64,000 nt of DNA from Stomorhina lunata (taxonomy: Eukaryota > Arthropoda > Insecta > Diptera > Rhiniidae), in assembly GCA_933228675.1 (NCBI GenBank), contig OW121744.1, forward strand, positions 60,648,928-60,712,927, in the 5' to 3' direction. Positions within the stretch are counted from its first letter, which is position 1. Each line of letters begins with the position of its first letter. Under the pieces are notes generated by a model. The model made no database searches. It was not told the origin of the DNA and saw nothing but the letters and a program-made list of their open reading frames with translations. Of the stretch, positions 1-12,640 are shown piece by piece. A program made the translations under genes and the position numbers.

Positions 1-427
1 TTTGTCTTTTTCGTATAAAAAATGGAACAAATGCGGCATCGACTTTGCAAAGAGCTTACTTATACATAGTTAAATTGTCATGCAATATAATGCAAAAATG
101 TTCTTTAATATCCAATACCAATTTCCGTTTATTTAAAACTATTTTGTGGATATTTTGATGTTTAAAGTCAGCAAACGAGCGGATTATTGATGTTTCTGAT
201 GTAGCGGAATCCCCATAACACTTTTCAAGACATTGCTTCGTTTGAACATGACGTGGTACTCTTAGCACGGTAACTCACAAACTGATGAATCTTGAAATTT
301 TAACATCTGTCTTGAAAGGTTATTAAGGAAAAAGAGGTGAATGTTATAAAACTAGCCTTATTTATGTGCTTTGGTCGGGACTTTTTATTTCATGTGTTTG
401 CAGTTGTTTAATTCTTGCAATTTTTCT

Positions 428-590
428 GTCGTCCGCCTAGCATACCAGAGGTCGCAAGTTCGATACCTGGCCAGACACCTCAACTCAGCTAGCCAATGGT
501 TATTGAGTATATGACTATGGAAAACTTCTCTAACTGATGCATTTGCCTTTCAGAACCGGATTTAAAACGTAGGTCCCTTTCAATGAGCGA
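428..590 (+). repeat. tRNA-related SINE copy 1
   Basis: The head contains a Pol III B-box-like GTTCGATACC in the context CCTAGCATACCAGAGGTC. It is followed by a body that recurs elsewhere in the window (CAGCTAGCCA, GCATTTGCC, AAAACGTAGGTCCC). The same head and body occur at 5131, 51154, 56854 and 61340, so this is a dispersed family. The 5' head with the A box is degraded in this copy. Confidence 0.6.
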
Positions 591-1159
591 TTTCGTCTCT
601 GTCGCTGTTGATGTTTAATATTTTTTCAAGATAATTGATGAATATAAACAATGGGCATTAGGGTTATAACTTTTTGCAATTTTTGTGAATATCAAATTCT
701 TCATCGCATAGCCACATAGACAATAAAAAAATATTAGGAAATGGTGTATTACTTTTTCGCGATCGTTAAAAAAGTTTCCAAACCAAACGCGATGATGTTT
801 TGATTTTAAATTTTTCTCCTAAGTATAAAAAATTGCCATTAAAAAAAATTTACTTTTTTCTAATTATTTCATTAATATAACAAAAACACTTTCCATTTGT
901 ACGAAGAAGGGCAGAAAAAAATCGAGATATTATGGAAATTAAAAAAAAAAATTTGGGGAGCTTTAGAAAATAGTACTAAATTGGTGGGAAGAAGAAAGTT
1001 TGCGCAAAAAAAAATATATAACCATAATGCGCATCCTCAAATACTGCGACCTTTTTTTACTACAGTATAAAAATAAAAACAAAACAAAATAATTTTACAC
1101 GAAAATGTTCACAAACATTTCAATCTTATTGTACAACTTGCAAAAAAATCAAAACTTTA

Positions 1160-1345
1160 AAATCTTTTCTACAACCAACCGTAATCAGCTTCACAACCGT
1201 TTCAAGTTTTACCAATTGTCGCAGCGTCTGTGGCTTGTCTTATATCTTTCCACGCTTTGGACTCGGTTCAATACGATTGTACTCCAGTGCGATGAATGAT
1301 GAAGCCATGTTTCAGGTATCGTCGCAAAAATATTTATTACGATTG
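1160..1345 (-). pseudogene. Degraded mariner transposase fragment (tentative)
   Basis: On the minus strand a stretch reads ETWLHH, the residues just after the first catalytic Asp in mariner transposases. A short frameshift later it reads EPSPKRGK, which usually follows about 15-20 residues on in that family. A four-base insertion appears to split the preceding Asp codon. The rest of the frame has many stops. The duplicate lies at 5863-6048. Assignment rests on two short motifs only. Confidence 0.3.
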
Positions 1346-1437
1346 AACTGCTCCAAACACTGCTCAGAATTATAATTTCGTTGTTGTTGTTTGATCAATT
1401 GTGAACAAATACTCAATCACTATATTTCTAACTTTAA

Positions 1438-1715
1438 CCCTAGAACGTCATCCTTCGTCAAAATGACTACGGAAAATTTTATTTTCAAATTAAAACAAAA
1501 AAGAGGGCTATAATATGTTAATTTTTCATTAATAATTAAGAAATAAACAAATGAATTTCTTTAAAAATTTATTAAAAAGAGTCTGTTAATACATAAGAAA
1601 ACTATTTTGGTATCCATTTTTGCTCACGGAGAGTTTTATAGTCTCTCGAAGTATACGTAGTCAAAATAACGAAGGATGACGTTAGTGTATGTAAAATAAG
1701 GATGACGTTCCAGGG
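1438..1715. mobile_element. piggyBac-like MITE, copy 1 (278 bp)
   Basis: The element starts CCCTAGAACGTCATCC and ends with the inverted form GGATGACGTTCCAGGG. It is flanked by TTAA on both sides (1434-1437 and 1716-1719), the target duplication of the piggyBac superfamily. Subterminal inverted motifs CGTCATCCTTCGTC and GACGAAGGATGACG are also present. There is no coding capacity. Further copies are at 6141-6418 and 11994-12271, all 278 bp. Confidence 0.8.
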
Positions 1716-2056
1716 TTAATGTCTTTTGAGTCTCAGTTATCTCGATCAACTTAACGATCATGGAACGCCTCTTTATGCGTTCTCTTGTGTTCATCTTTCT
1801 TGTTTAAACTTAACAAAGCACTACTTAAATTATGATTTTCCTGGGACAGAGTTCGAATAATATTTTTCTGAGATTTTACACGTCTAATCGCATGTGGCGT
1901 TAATCAAAGACAAGTAAAATTAAAGTGGATAAAGAACAACGAAAAACACATAAACGCACAAACAAATCTTTCTCTCATTATTTAACCCATTTGTTATTAG
2001 ACAGATATAACTTTTACCTATTACTGTAAATTCTTTGTAATATAAATATGTTTCAG

Positions 2057-2132
2057 TAGTGGGATGTATCGTAGGGTTCGCGGGTTATAGGTTCGACTTC
2101 CACCAGAGACTCTGGTCTTTTTAACTACACCG
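2057..2132 (+). repeat. Possible tRNA-like (Pol III B box) segment
   Basis: The B-box-like GGTTCGACTTCC follows GGGTTCGCGGGTTATA, about the spacing of a tRNA-derived SINE head. No clear A box or foldable cloverleaf is seen. The duplicate is at 6760-6835. Weakly supported. Confidence 0.25.
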
Positions 2133-2676
2133 ATTATATCTGTGGCAATATGGAAGAGTAGCTTAAGTCGACATAAGAGAGAATCAAATTAAGGCGTTTA
2201 TTGCATTACAGAAGAAAAGGCGCTTAAATGTGTTTAGTCCGTTTTAAAAAATTTGGGTTTTTATCAATGTTATGTACGTTTGCTTTTTAGCTTAAGTTTT
2301 TTGAATCAAAACAACTTATCATGTATTTTTGTGTACATATTCATATTTTTCTTTCATCATATAACGATTTCGCTTAACTTCACCTAAAAGCTGTATAAAT
2401 GTTGACCTTATTTTCAAACAACTTATATTTACATAAAACTACACAATATATACTTTTTATTTAAACAGGACCGCTTATAGTTACTTAAGGTCCAGATCAA
2501 CGCAAATTTCAGTTTTGAAAAAGAGCTTAACTAGAAAAAAACGTAAAATCTTCTCAATTTACCAATATTTTTTTAAATATTCATCCGTCTTCTCTAATAA
2601 ACATGTTACCTATATACCAATTCATTAATTATTCGCAGAAATCAAGCAGAAGAAAAATTAGACAAAATTGATGATA

Positions 2677-3926
2677 AAGAGTGTTCTAAAAAAATATGCA
2701 TTTACTATTTTAGACAAAATTTATCCATAGTGCAAGAAATAATTTATTTTTTGATCAAGTTAGTTTCTATAGATATGTCAGATACTATTATTTTAGAAAT
2801 TATTAATTTTCAATAGTTATTTCAATCAAAATGGGCTGCGAAAAAAAAGTTCGTGAAAATATAATTAAAACTTTTCAAAAAAATCTGTCATGGACTTTTA
2901 AAAAAATAGCTAAAAATTTGAAAGTTGACCCTCGAACGGTTTCTAATGCCATCAGACGGTATAAGGAAAACCTGAGCATTGAAAGAAAACCTAGATCAGG
3001 GAGGAAAAAAGGTCCTACAGATATTGGTAAGGCAAAAGAAGTCGAGCGACTCTTTCGAAGAGCGCCTAACACTTCTTTAAGAAAAGCAGCTCGTACGGTG
3101 AAATGTTCTACGAAATTTGCACATAGAGTCAAAGCTTATGCTGGACTGAAGACATACAAAGTCCAAAAGGTTCCAGATCGCAGTGCTATAAAGAACTTAG
3201 GAGCAAAAAAACGAGCGAAAAAATTGAAGTCTGATTTTATAAAAAAATACACCTGTTGTGTGATGGATGATGAAACATACGTACTGGCAGACTTTTCTCA
3301 ACTTCCTGGTCAAGATTTTTATGTTGCTGATAAACGGGGCAATGTTCGGCAAGAGTTTCGCACAAAAAAACAAACAAAATTCCCTAAGAAGTTTCTCGTG
3401 TGGCAAGCTATTTGCAGTTGTGGCAAAAGAAGTAAAGTATTTGTGGCATCTGGCACAATAAACACAGAAATTTATATAAAGGAGTGCCTACAAAAACGGT
3501 TGTTACCCTTTTTAAGAGAGCACAGAGTGACTACATTTTTTTGGCCCGATTTGGCATCATGCCATTATGGAAAAAAAGGCACTTGAGTGGTAATCAAAGA
3601 ATAATGTCATTTTTTTACCACGAGAGGCAAATCCACCTAACTGTCCAGAATTTCGGCATGTGGAAAGGTATTGGGCTCTGGTAAAAAAGGAATTGAAGAA
3701 CACATGAAAGATTTCCAAGAACATGTCCGATTTTAAGCGCAAGTGGAACACATGCTCCAAAAAGGTATCAGAAGTAACTGTAAAATCTTTAATGGGAGGG
3801 TTTCCGAAAAAAGTCGATAATTTTGCAAAACCCGAGTACTAAGTAAACATTTTAATGCTAAATGATTTTGTATAATATGTCATTATATTTGCGTATTTTG
3901 TAGAGTTTTTATATTAAATGGTTTGA
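2677..3926 (+). mobile_element. DD37E Tc1/mariner element A1, 3' truncated at duplication junction
   Basis: The left end AAGAGTGTTCTAAA follows a TA at 2675-2676. The body matches the six other copies in the window. Homology stops near 3926, about 50 bases before the right TIR would occur. The intact family length is 1297 bp with TIR AAGAGTGYTCTAAA and TA target duplications. Confidence 0.85.
2831..3841 (+). pseudogene. DD37E transposase, frameshifted (A1)
   Basis: The frame opens at ATG 2831 and runs 251 residues. It holds the N-terminal paired-like HTH (residues about 10-50), a GRKK motif, a second HTH, the first catalytic Asp in VMDDET and the second in FFWPDLASCHY. It then shifts because the A run at 3571-3577 has seven A where other copies have six. 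Remains of the third motif and the C-terminus follow in another frame. The enzyme would cut and paste the element at TA sites; this copy cannot make it. Confidence 0.8.
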
Positions 3927-4703
3927 AATAAATTTGAATTTTTTACCATTTTGAAAAAAGTTTTTCAGGATCGTATTCACTTGTTGTCATCCTTCACATA
4001 CAAGGAGAGAAAAAATGTTTTAAATGCATATGGGCAAAATTTTGAAGATAAAATCTTCAAACATGCCAAAGAAATAAGATTTGAGGTTCTTACGTCCAAA
4101 AATTTTCTTGAATTTTAAATGAAAGTTCAATTATTACTTGTCCAAAAAGATATTAGAATACAAATACATATTATGCAAACATCTTTTAAAAATTTGCTAG
4201 TTTTGCCAATATCGCTTGCGACAAATCATGCACACCCATAATGGTTTCAATAAATTAACTACAAGTATTTCTTTATTATTTTGTCGCCAGTAATTCTTCT
4301 TTTGAACCAATTGTAGGTTTTTATTTTGCAATCAAAATAACACCTTCATGAACTTTTATGTTAATATCAATTGCAACTATTGAATTTAATTATATCATGC
4401 ATTGTTTTTTGTATGAACAAGTATTTTTAATTGGTAAATGTGGAACAAACGTACCCAACATTTTTTAGAATGTAGATTTTTGTTTGCTTTTAACATAATT
4501 TATTTATTTTTACATAATAATGCAAATATTAACGGAAATGTCTTGCAAAATTATTATGGAGATCCAGAATCTAATCATCACATTCGAAATCAATCGAATC
4601 ATTTCAAAAACAGTAGTAGTAGTACATTTTTAGGATATTTTAAATCGTTTATGATATCATTCCAGTGCCGCTCTAACATTTTAATACCAGCTTTGTAAAA
4701 TGA
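3927..4703. other. AT-rich spacer of the duplication unit
   Basis: This is AT-rich sequence with no convincing gene or repeat match inside the window. It joins the truncated element A1 to the start of duplication unit 2, so its left boundary is the duplication breakpoint. Confidence 0.4.
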
Positions 4704-5130
4704 TTTGTCTTTTTCGTATAAAAAATGGAACAAATGCGGCATCGACTTTGCAAAGAGCTTACTTATACATAGTTAAATTGTCATGCAATATAATGCAAAA
4801 ATGTTCTTTAATATCCAATACCAATTTCCGTTTATTTAAAACTATTTTGTGGATATTTTGATGTTTAAAGTCAGCAAACGAGCGGATTATTGATGTTTCT
4901 GATGTAGCGGAATCCCCATAACACTTTTCAAGACATTGCTTCGTTTGAACATGACGTGGTACTCTTAGCACGGTAACTCACAAACTGATGAATCTTGAAA
5001 TTTTAACATCTGTCTTGAAAGGTTATTAAGGAAAAAGAGGTGAATGTTATAAAACTAGCCTTATTTATGTGCTTTGGTCGGGACTTTTTATTTCATGTGT
5101 TTGCAGTTGTTTAATTCTTGCAATTTTTCT

Positions 5131-5293
5131 GTCGTCCGCCTAGCATACCAGAGGTCGCAAGTTCGATACCTGGCCAGACACCTCAACTCAGCTAGCCAAT
5201 GGTTATTGAGTATATGACTATGGAAAACTTCTCTAACTGATGCATTTGCCTTTCAGAACCGGATTTAAAACGTAGGTCCCTTTCAATGAGCGA
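5131..5293 (+). repeat. tRNA-related SINE copy 2 (within the tandem duplication)
   Basis: This is the offset-4703 copy of the SINE at 428-590, identical by eye. It is a product of the segmental duplication, not an independent insertion. Confidence 0.6.
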
Positions 5294-6140
5294 TTTCGTC
5301 TCTGTCGCTGTTGATGTTTAATATTTTTTCAAGATAATTGATGAATATAAACAATGGGCATTAGGGTTATAACTTTTTGCAATTTTTGTGAATATCAAAT
5401 TCTTCATCGCATAGCCACATAGACAATAAAAAAATATTAGGAAATGGTGTATTACTTTTTCGCGATCGTTAAAAAAGTTTCCAAACCAAACGCGATGATG
5501 TTTTGATTTTAAATTTTTCTCCTAAGTATAAAAAATTGCCATTAAAAAAAATTTACTTTTTTCTAATTATTTCATTAATATAACAAAAACACTTTCCATT
5601 TGTACGAAGAAGGGCAGAAAAAAATCGAGATATTATGGAAATTAAAAAAAAAAATTTGGGGAGCTTTAGAAAATAGTACTAAATTGGTGGGAAGAAGAAA
5701 GTTTGCGCAAAAAAAAATATATAACCATAATGCGCATCCTCAAATACTGCGACCTTTTTTTACTACAGTATAAAAATAAAAACAAAACAAAATAATTTTA
5801 CACGAAAATGTTCACAAACATTTCAATCTTATTGTACAACTTGCAAAAAAATCAAAACTTTAAAATCTTTTCTACAACCAACCGTAATCAGCTTCACAAC
5901 CGTTTCAAGTTTTACCAATTGTCGCAGCGTCTGTGGCTTGTCTTATATCTTTCCACGCTTTGGACTCGGTTCAATACGATTGTACTCCAGTGCGATGAAT
6001 GATGAAGCCATGTTTCAGGTATCGTCGCAAAAATATTTATTACGATTGAACTGCTCCAAACACTGCTCAGAATTATAATTTCGTTGTTGTTGTTTGATCA
6101 ATTGTGAACAAATACTCAATCACTATATTTCTAACTTTAA

Positions 6141-6418
6141 CCCTAGAACGTCATCCTTCGTCAAAATGACTACGGAAAATTTTATTTTCAAATTAAAACA
6201 AAAAAGAGGGCTATAATATGTTAATTTTTCATTAATAATTAAGAAATAAACAAATGAATTTCTTTAAAAATTTATTAAAAAGAGTCTGTTAATACATAAG
6301 AAAACTATTTTGGTATCCATTTTTGCTCACGGAGAGTTTTATAGTCTCTCGAAGTATACGTAGTCAAAATAACGAAGGATGACGTTAGTGTATGTAAAAT
6401 AAGGATGACGTTCCAGGG
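6141..6418. mobile_element. piggyBac-like MITE, copy 2 (in tandem duplication)
   Basis: This is the offset-4703 duplicate of the MITE at 1438-1715, with the same TTAA flanks. Confidence 0.8.
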
Positions 6419-7379
6419 TTAATGTCTTTTGAGTCTCAGTTATCTCGATCAACTTAACGATCATGGAACGCCTCTTTATGCGTTCTCTTGTGTTCATCTT
6501 TCTTGTTTAAACTTAACAAAGCACTACTTAAATTATGATTTTCCTGGGACAGAGTTCGAATAATATTTTTCTGAGATTTTACACGTCTAATCGCATGTGG
6601 CGTTAATCAAAGACAAGTAAAATTAAAGTGGATAAAGAACAACGAAAAACACATAAACGCACAAACAAATCTTTCTCTCATTATTTAACCCATTTGTTAT
6701 TAGACAGATATAACTTTTACCTATTACTGTAAATTCTTTGTAATATAAATATGTTTCAGTAGTGGGATGTATCGTAGGGTTCGCGGGTTATAGGTTCGAC
6801 TTCCACCAGAGACTCTGGTCTTTTTAACTACACCGATTATATCTGTGGCAATATGGAAGAGTAGCTTAAGTCGACATAAGAGAGAATCAAATTAAGGCGT
6901 TTATTGCATTACAGAAGAAAAGGCGCTTAAATGTGTTTAGTCCGTTTTAAAAAATTTGGGTTTTTATCAATGTTATGTACGTTTGCTTTTTAGCTTAAGT
7001 TTTTTGAATCAAAACAACTTATCATGTATTTTTGTGTACATATTCATATTTTTCTTTCATCATATAACGATTTCGCTTAACTTCACCTAAAAGCTGTATA
7101 AATGTTGACCTTATTTTCAAACAACTTATATTTACATAAAACTACACAATATATACTTTTTATTTAAACAGGACCGCTTATAGTTACTTAAGGTCCAGAT
7201 CAACGCAAATTTCAGTTTTGAAAAAGAGCTTAACTAGAAAAAAACGTAAAATCTTCTCAATTTACCAATATTTTTTTAAATATTCATCCGTCTTCTCTAA
7301 TAAACATGTTACCTATATACCAATTCATTAATTATTCGCAGAAATCAAGCAGAAGAAAAATTAGACAAAATTGATGATA

Positions 7380-8676
7380 AAGAGTGTTCTAAAAAAATAT
7401 GCATTTACTATTTTAGACAAAATTTATCCATAGTGCAAGAAATAATTTATTTTTTGATCAAGTTAGTTTCTATAGATACGTCAGATACTATTATTTTAGA
7501 AATTATTAATTTTCAATAGTTATTTCAATCAAAATGGAATGCGAAAAAAAAGTTCGTGAAAATATAATTAAAACTTTTCAAACAAATCCGTCATGGACTT
7601 TTAAAAAAATAGCTAATAATTTGAAAGTTGACCCACGAACGGTTTCTAATGCCATCAGACGGTATAAGGAAAACCTGAGCATTTAAAGAAAACCTGGATC
7701 AGGGAGGAAAAAAGGTCCTACAGATATTGGTAAGGCAAAAGAAGTCGAGTGACTCTTTCGAAGAGCGCCTAACACTTCTTTAAGAAAAGCAGCTCGTACG
7801 GTGAAATGTTCTACGAATTTTGCACATAGAGTCAAAGCTTAAGCTGGACTGAAGACATACAAAGTCCAAAAGGTTCCAGATCGCAATGCTATAAAGAACT
7901 TAGAAGCAAAAAAAACGAGCGAAAAAATTGAAGTCTGATTTTATAAAAAAATACACCTGTTGTGTGATGGATGATGAAACATACGTATTGGCAGACTTTT
8001 CTCAACTTCCTGGTCAAGATTTTTATGTTGCTGATAAACGGGGCAATGTTCGGCAAGAGTTTCGCACAAAAAAACAAACAAAATTCCTTAAGAAGTTTCT
8101 CGTGTGGCAAGCTATTTGCAGTTGTGGCAAAAGAAGTAAAGTATTTGTGGCATCTGGCACAATAAACACAGAAATTTATATAAAGGAGTGCCTACAAAAA
8201 CGGTTGTTACCCTTTTTAAGAGAGCACAGAGTGACTACATTTTTTTGGCCCGATTTGGCATCATGCCATTATGGAAAAAAGGCACTTGAGTGGTACTCAA
8301 AGAATAATGTAATTTTTGTACCACGAGAGGCAAATCCACCTAACTGTCCAGAACTTCGGCCTGTGGAAAGGTATTGGGCTCTGGTAAAAAAGGAATTGAA
8401 GAACACAGGAAAGATTTCCAAGAACATGTCCGATTTTAAGCGCAGGTGGAACACATGCTCCAAAAAGGTATCAGAAGCAACTGTAAAATCTTTAATGGGA
8501 GGGTTTCCGAAAAAAGTCGATAATTTTGCAAAACCCGAGTACTAAGTAAACATTTTAATGCTAAATGATTTTGTATAATATGTCATTATATTTGCGTATT
8601 TTGTAGAGTTTTTATATTAAAAGGTTTGATTTTTATTTAAGAAAATCCAACTACAAATTTTATTTAGAGCACTCTT
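7380..8676 (+). mobile_element. DD37E element A2, full length (1297 bp)
   Basis: It is bounded by AAGAGTGTTCTAAA at the left and the inverted form ending GAGCACTCTT at the right, with TA on both sides (7378-7379 and 8677-8678). It sits at the same site as A1 in the other duplication unit. Transposase lesions are given under the pseudogene entry. Confidence 0.88.
7534..8545 (+). pseudogene. DD37E transposase, multiple stops (A2)
   Basis: Starting at ATG 7534, the frame is broken by TAA at 7684, TGA at 7750, TAA at 7840 and an extra A near 7910. The catalytic half from about 7928 to 8545 is open and holds VMDDET, FFWPDLASCHY and the third acidic residue in PVERYW. Counting from the second Asp to that Glu leaves 37 residues between, giving DD37E. 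The C-terminus is the short form ending AKPEY. Confidence 0.82.
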
Positions 8677-8678
8677 TA

Positions 8679-10194
8679 TCTCAAAACTTCAATTTTAGAC
8701 TTAAACTTATCTTTCACTATTGCCACAGATATGTTCTTCTTAATCTCGTTAGAAATAATTAGGATATAACTTTGTATTGTAAATTAAAAATAAATAAAAA
8801 TGCATTATTTTGTATCATAAATCAAGCTAACTTTTCAAAGAAGCAAAAAAAAAAAAAAATGAACATACCTTTAAAAAATTTAAATTATCTAAATTATAGC
8901 TTTGATTTATAACAAACAAAAGGATAGAGATGTTTATTTATATTTCAAAGAACTCAAAGATTATAATACCAGTTATATCTTTTAATATACATGGATTTCA
9001 ATATTTTAATTTGAAAATGTTTATTTGTCGTTTCCACCCTTTAATCATTACTTTAAATTTACAATTATGAATGAAATTATCTGTATTTAAATTTAATTCA
9101 TTTATATTAATAATTATGATAATTAAAAAAAATATATTTAAATCATTTTCTATAACAAACGAATTCATTCAGTGTTTGTATTGATTTTGTTTCGAACAAT
9201 AATACAGAATTGTTGGAAAAATTGTATTTTTTTTCGCGGCGGTAAACAATTCATCAACACCTGTTGATAGATTTAAAACACATAAAAAAACTACTTGAAG
9301 CTTTTTTTTTTAAATTACCATATTGTGCATTAAATGTGTTCTAAAGTATGAGTTGTTGAACTCCCACCTGACCAAATCATCTCGAATTCTTTTTCGAATG
9401 TTTTTCTTACATTTCTCGAGAAGTATATTTGAATACGTTATTTATAGACGGGTCAAGAAAGTACGTAACTAGGATATTACTGGCAATATCACTGAAGTGA
9501 CAGTCCTTGGTCGTAATCCTAAGATTATCGAGTCGTTCTGATACGAGAACCGACTTCCTAGGAAGCAAAAATGCATTCACATGCCGGACGGTTTCTAGAT
9601 ATCTTTGGTTAGGCGGGTTATTAAAAATCGGCATCAAATTATTTGAAAATGCTTTTAAATCTTAAATGTGTCGTATTATGTTAAAACAAATATTCCACAT
9701 GATCTGATCAGAAAAATTCAAAAGTTCACCTGAACTGATGTTTTGTCTAAAATGAACATTCAGAATGTTTGAATATCAGGGAATACAACAAAATTGTGAT
9801 TGAAAAAATTTCCATTTAAAATGATTTTACAAAATTGTTCATACTAAATATTTTTAATATTCGAGGTCTTAGAAATTTTTATTAAAATCGCTTTGCATAC
9901 TTTTAGGAGGTAATTTTTTTTTTTTTTGTTAGTTAACGTAATACACGTTTGCTATCTTCCTCGTTTAAACAACTTGATGGCGATAAAAAATGTCTAAAAC
10001 TTTATAAAAATAGACAACACGATTTTTTGAAAATCTGTCGATTCGTAATGAAAAGTAAATTTGCCCCATAGTTTCTCTTAAACAGCTTGACTATAAAAAG
10101 TAATACAAAAAGTTTTAGATCAATATTAAAGAACTTTTCTTTATCCTATGATCTTTAAGAAATAATAAAATTTAAAAACAATACAAATTTTAAA
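8679..10194. other. AT-rich intronic DNA with one short repeat
   Basis: Mostly simple AT-rich sequence. At about 9460-9570 there is a segment sharing CAGTCCTTGG, AATCCTAAGAT, CGAGTCGTTC and GAACCGACT with 20215-20320, so it is one copy of a dispersed repeat (probably a LINE fragment). A single TGCATACTTTTAGGAGG motif near 9894 matches the unit end of the minisatellite at 32174-33830. Confidence 0.4.
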
Positions 10195-10934
10195 TACAGT
10201 ACCAGCTCGATTTGCGCAACCGAAAGGAAACCGGGGTTGTTGCTTTTACCGAAACGTTGTCATAACGACCATTAAAAATCTTATATAAAAACTTAACTCA
10301 AAAACGTGAAAAAATAACTTATAAAGCAAAATAAGACAAAACGAAACCAAAAATTGACTCAACTTTCCTTTTCAGCTTTTTCTTTCCCGGGTCAAAATTT
10401 GGATTTTTACTTTTAATGGTAGAATCACGCATTTTTTTTATAGAAATTTCTAGCGAATTTGGACAAAAGTTATTTTATAAAAAAAATGATTTTAGCCCTA
10501 TACAACAATGGGGTCAAAAGTGTCCCAACATTTTTTGTTTTCAAGATTTAAACCACATTTTAAATTATATTTTTTAGATACAAAATTAAGTCATATTATA
10601 TAAGAATTACTTTTAAGCAGTTTTATTGAAATTTGCTACTGAATTCATAAATTTAAAATTTTTGTATAAATATTTCAAAAAATTTTGAAAAAAATTTGAC
10701 CTTTGAACCCGGAGATAAAAGGTTTTTTTTTTATCCACTGACGTGCGGAAAACATTCTGCAAAAAAAATTCAAAGAAAATACTTTACATTTTATAAAACA
10801 CAAAATGTTGCACTTATCAAGGCTTGTTTTTTGAAAAAGTTGGACTTATAAAGACTGTAATTTAAAAATTTTGCGTGTTGCGCCAATCGGGGTGTTGTTG
10901 TTGTAACAGCTCTAACATTTACAATTTTATAATT

Positions 10935-11667
10935 ATACCCTTCACCACCATAGGTGGAAAGGGTATTATAAGTTTGTGCTGATGTATGTAACGCATGGAA
11001 ATATTTGTCTTAGTATACCAATAGGCTTAGAATCACTTTCTGAGTCGATTTAGCGATGTCCGTCCGTCCGTCTGGCTGGCTGGCTGGACCCCCATGTAAA
11101 CCTTGTAATCAAACTACAGGTCGCAATTCTAAAGATAATTTGATGAAATTTGGCACAGATCATTTTTTTGATAATGGGGCCATGGCTATTGAAATTCGTC
11201 AAAATCGGTCCATTATTTATGGTACCTCCCATAGGTCCCACTTCCCGGAATTGATATATTGGCCACAAATATCAATATTTTTTTTATAAAATTTAAATCA
11301 AATACTGCTTATGTCAACTAAAATCACTGTACCAAATTTCGTTTAAATCGGTCCACATGTGACCATAGCTCCCATACAAACTTTTCTTTAAAAACGCACT
11401 AAATGAGACAAAAATCACTAAAACGCTCGTAAATCTGAAGATAATGGGAATTTTAAGTTTATTTTTTGCATACATAATTTTTGTAACAACTGTAATCAGT
11501 TTGCCAAATCGGTCCACATTTGACCCTTGCTCTCATATAAGCCCAAATGTCGGAAATTTAGCAAATATTTGTCTTTATACAGAAAAAATAACACTTCTGA
11601 CCTTAGTGGTGAAGGGTATCGTATGGTCGGGCTTGACCGACTATAGCACATTCTTACTTGTTTTGTT
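10935..11667 (+). mobile_element. mini-me/DINE-like non-autonomous Helitron-type repeat, copy 1
   Basis: It starts ATACCCTTCACCACCATAGG and forms a start hairpin. It carries a GTCC/GTCT microsatellite near 11057-11080 followed by GGCTGGCTGG, and ends with GTGAAGGGTATCG, a GGTCGGGCTTGACCGACT hairpin and CTTACTTG. Five further copies share both ends (46170, 49680, 53993, 55064, 61614). GTCY microsatellites in dispersed dipteran repeats are the hallmark of mini-me elements; the Helitron link is an inference. Confidence 0.65.
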
Positions 11668-11689
11668 TTTAATTGTGCTACTTCTACTG

Positions 11690-12640
11690 GATTAGTCCAC
11701 AAATCCTCAGGACTAAGTGAAGTAGGGTTGGCGATTCAGTTAAAAATGTGGGGGTATCATGAGGACTCTGACCACAAGCTGGGCATATGTTGGGGACTTC
11801 ACGGTCTATGCTTGACCAAAAGATATTTAATCTGTTGCTCCATCCCGATCTCAGTTGGGCCAGAACGACTCTTGTTTTCCGCGCGCAGGTTCTTTTCTTC
11901 TTTTGCTATGGGCGGTGGTCGACCTCCTAATACAACATTCATGCGATAACCTGAAATCGCGGAGTTGGAGGCGTCTTTATGAATGTTTTTTAACCCTAGA
12001 ACGTCATCCTTCGTCAAAATGACTACGGAAAATTTTATTTTTAAATTGAAACCAAAAAAGAGGGCTATAAAATGTTAAGTTTTTATTAATAATTAAGAAA
12101 AAAACTAATGAATTTCTTTAAAAATTTATTAAAAAGAGTCCATTGATACATAAGAAAACTATTTTGGTATCCATTTTTGCTCACGAAGGGTTTTATCGTC
12201 TCTGAAGTATACGTAGTCAAAATGACGAAGGATGACGTTAGTGTATGTAAAATAAGGATGACGTTCCAGGGTTAATGCTGCCATGTACGAGGTATGATCT
12301 AAAGGATCAAGTACATATCTTCGTATGCCATCCTCATACACGCATGGATCTTTCCTGACATGGGGATGATGCCAACTGTGTGATGTTAAAGTTTGGGTGA
12401 TTTCTCCGATGACATTCCAAAAGAAACTGCTAACATAGCATAATGTTGTGTTCCTTTACTGGAAAGATCTTTGTTTCCTCATGAAGATGATGTGGTTAGG
12501 TAATTTGTAGGCAGCCTGTTATAGTTCTTTGGGCTACATTTTGGCAGCATTGAATATTTCTCCATCGAGTATCACTTAGTGACGCTGACCACACTGGAGC
12601 AGCATAATTTGTCACTGGGTTTCTTAGACACAAGGTTTCT
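11690..12640 (-). pseudogene. Jockey-type LINE reverse transcriptase tail, split by a MITE
   Basis: On the minus strand from about 12640 the frame reads NYAAPVWSASLSDTRW, CQNVAQRTITGCLQIT, HLHEETKIFPVKEHN and FLLECHRRNHPNFN, the usual C-terminal end of jockey-clade reverse transcriptases. After the MITE at 11994-12271 it resumes with GGRPPPIAKEEK and ends near 11690 with SPEDLWTNPVEVAQL. Several stops and shifts make it non-functional. The two halves abut the MITE's TTAA flanks, so they were continuous before insertion. Confidence 0.7.
11994..12271. mobile_element. piggyBac-like MITE, copy 3, inside the LINE tail
   Basis: It begins CCCTAGAACGTCATCC and ends GACGTTCCAGGG, with TTAA at 11990-11993 and 12272-12275. 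It is the same 278 bp length as the other copies. It lies within the LINE pseudogene, so it inserted after the LINE had landed. Confidence 0.82.

Larger units (their letters stand above)
1..8676. repeat. 4.7 kb tandem duplication (two units)
   Basis: Positions 1 to about 3926 recur at 4704 to about 8629 with a constant offset of 4703 bases. The repeated part includes a SINE-like segment, a piggyBac-like MITE and most of a DD37E element. Read by eye, the 2676 bases before the transposon are identical between units, while the transposon parts differ at roughly 20 sites per kb. Unit 1 loses homology near 3926, inside the 3' end of its transposon; unit 2 keeps the complete 3' end to 8676. The 3927-4703 segment occurs once in the window. 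Confidence 0.9.

Noticed and set aside
1105..1299. 64-residue + strand frame, duplicated at 5808-6002
   Set aside because: It is duplicated only because the whole segment is duplicated. It has no conserved motif, and the opposite strand fits a mariner relic better.
4438..4698. 86-residue + strand frame
   Set aside because: AT-driven composition, no domain, no splice or start context.
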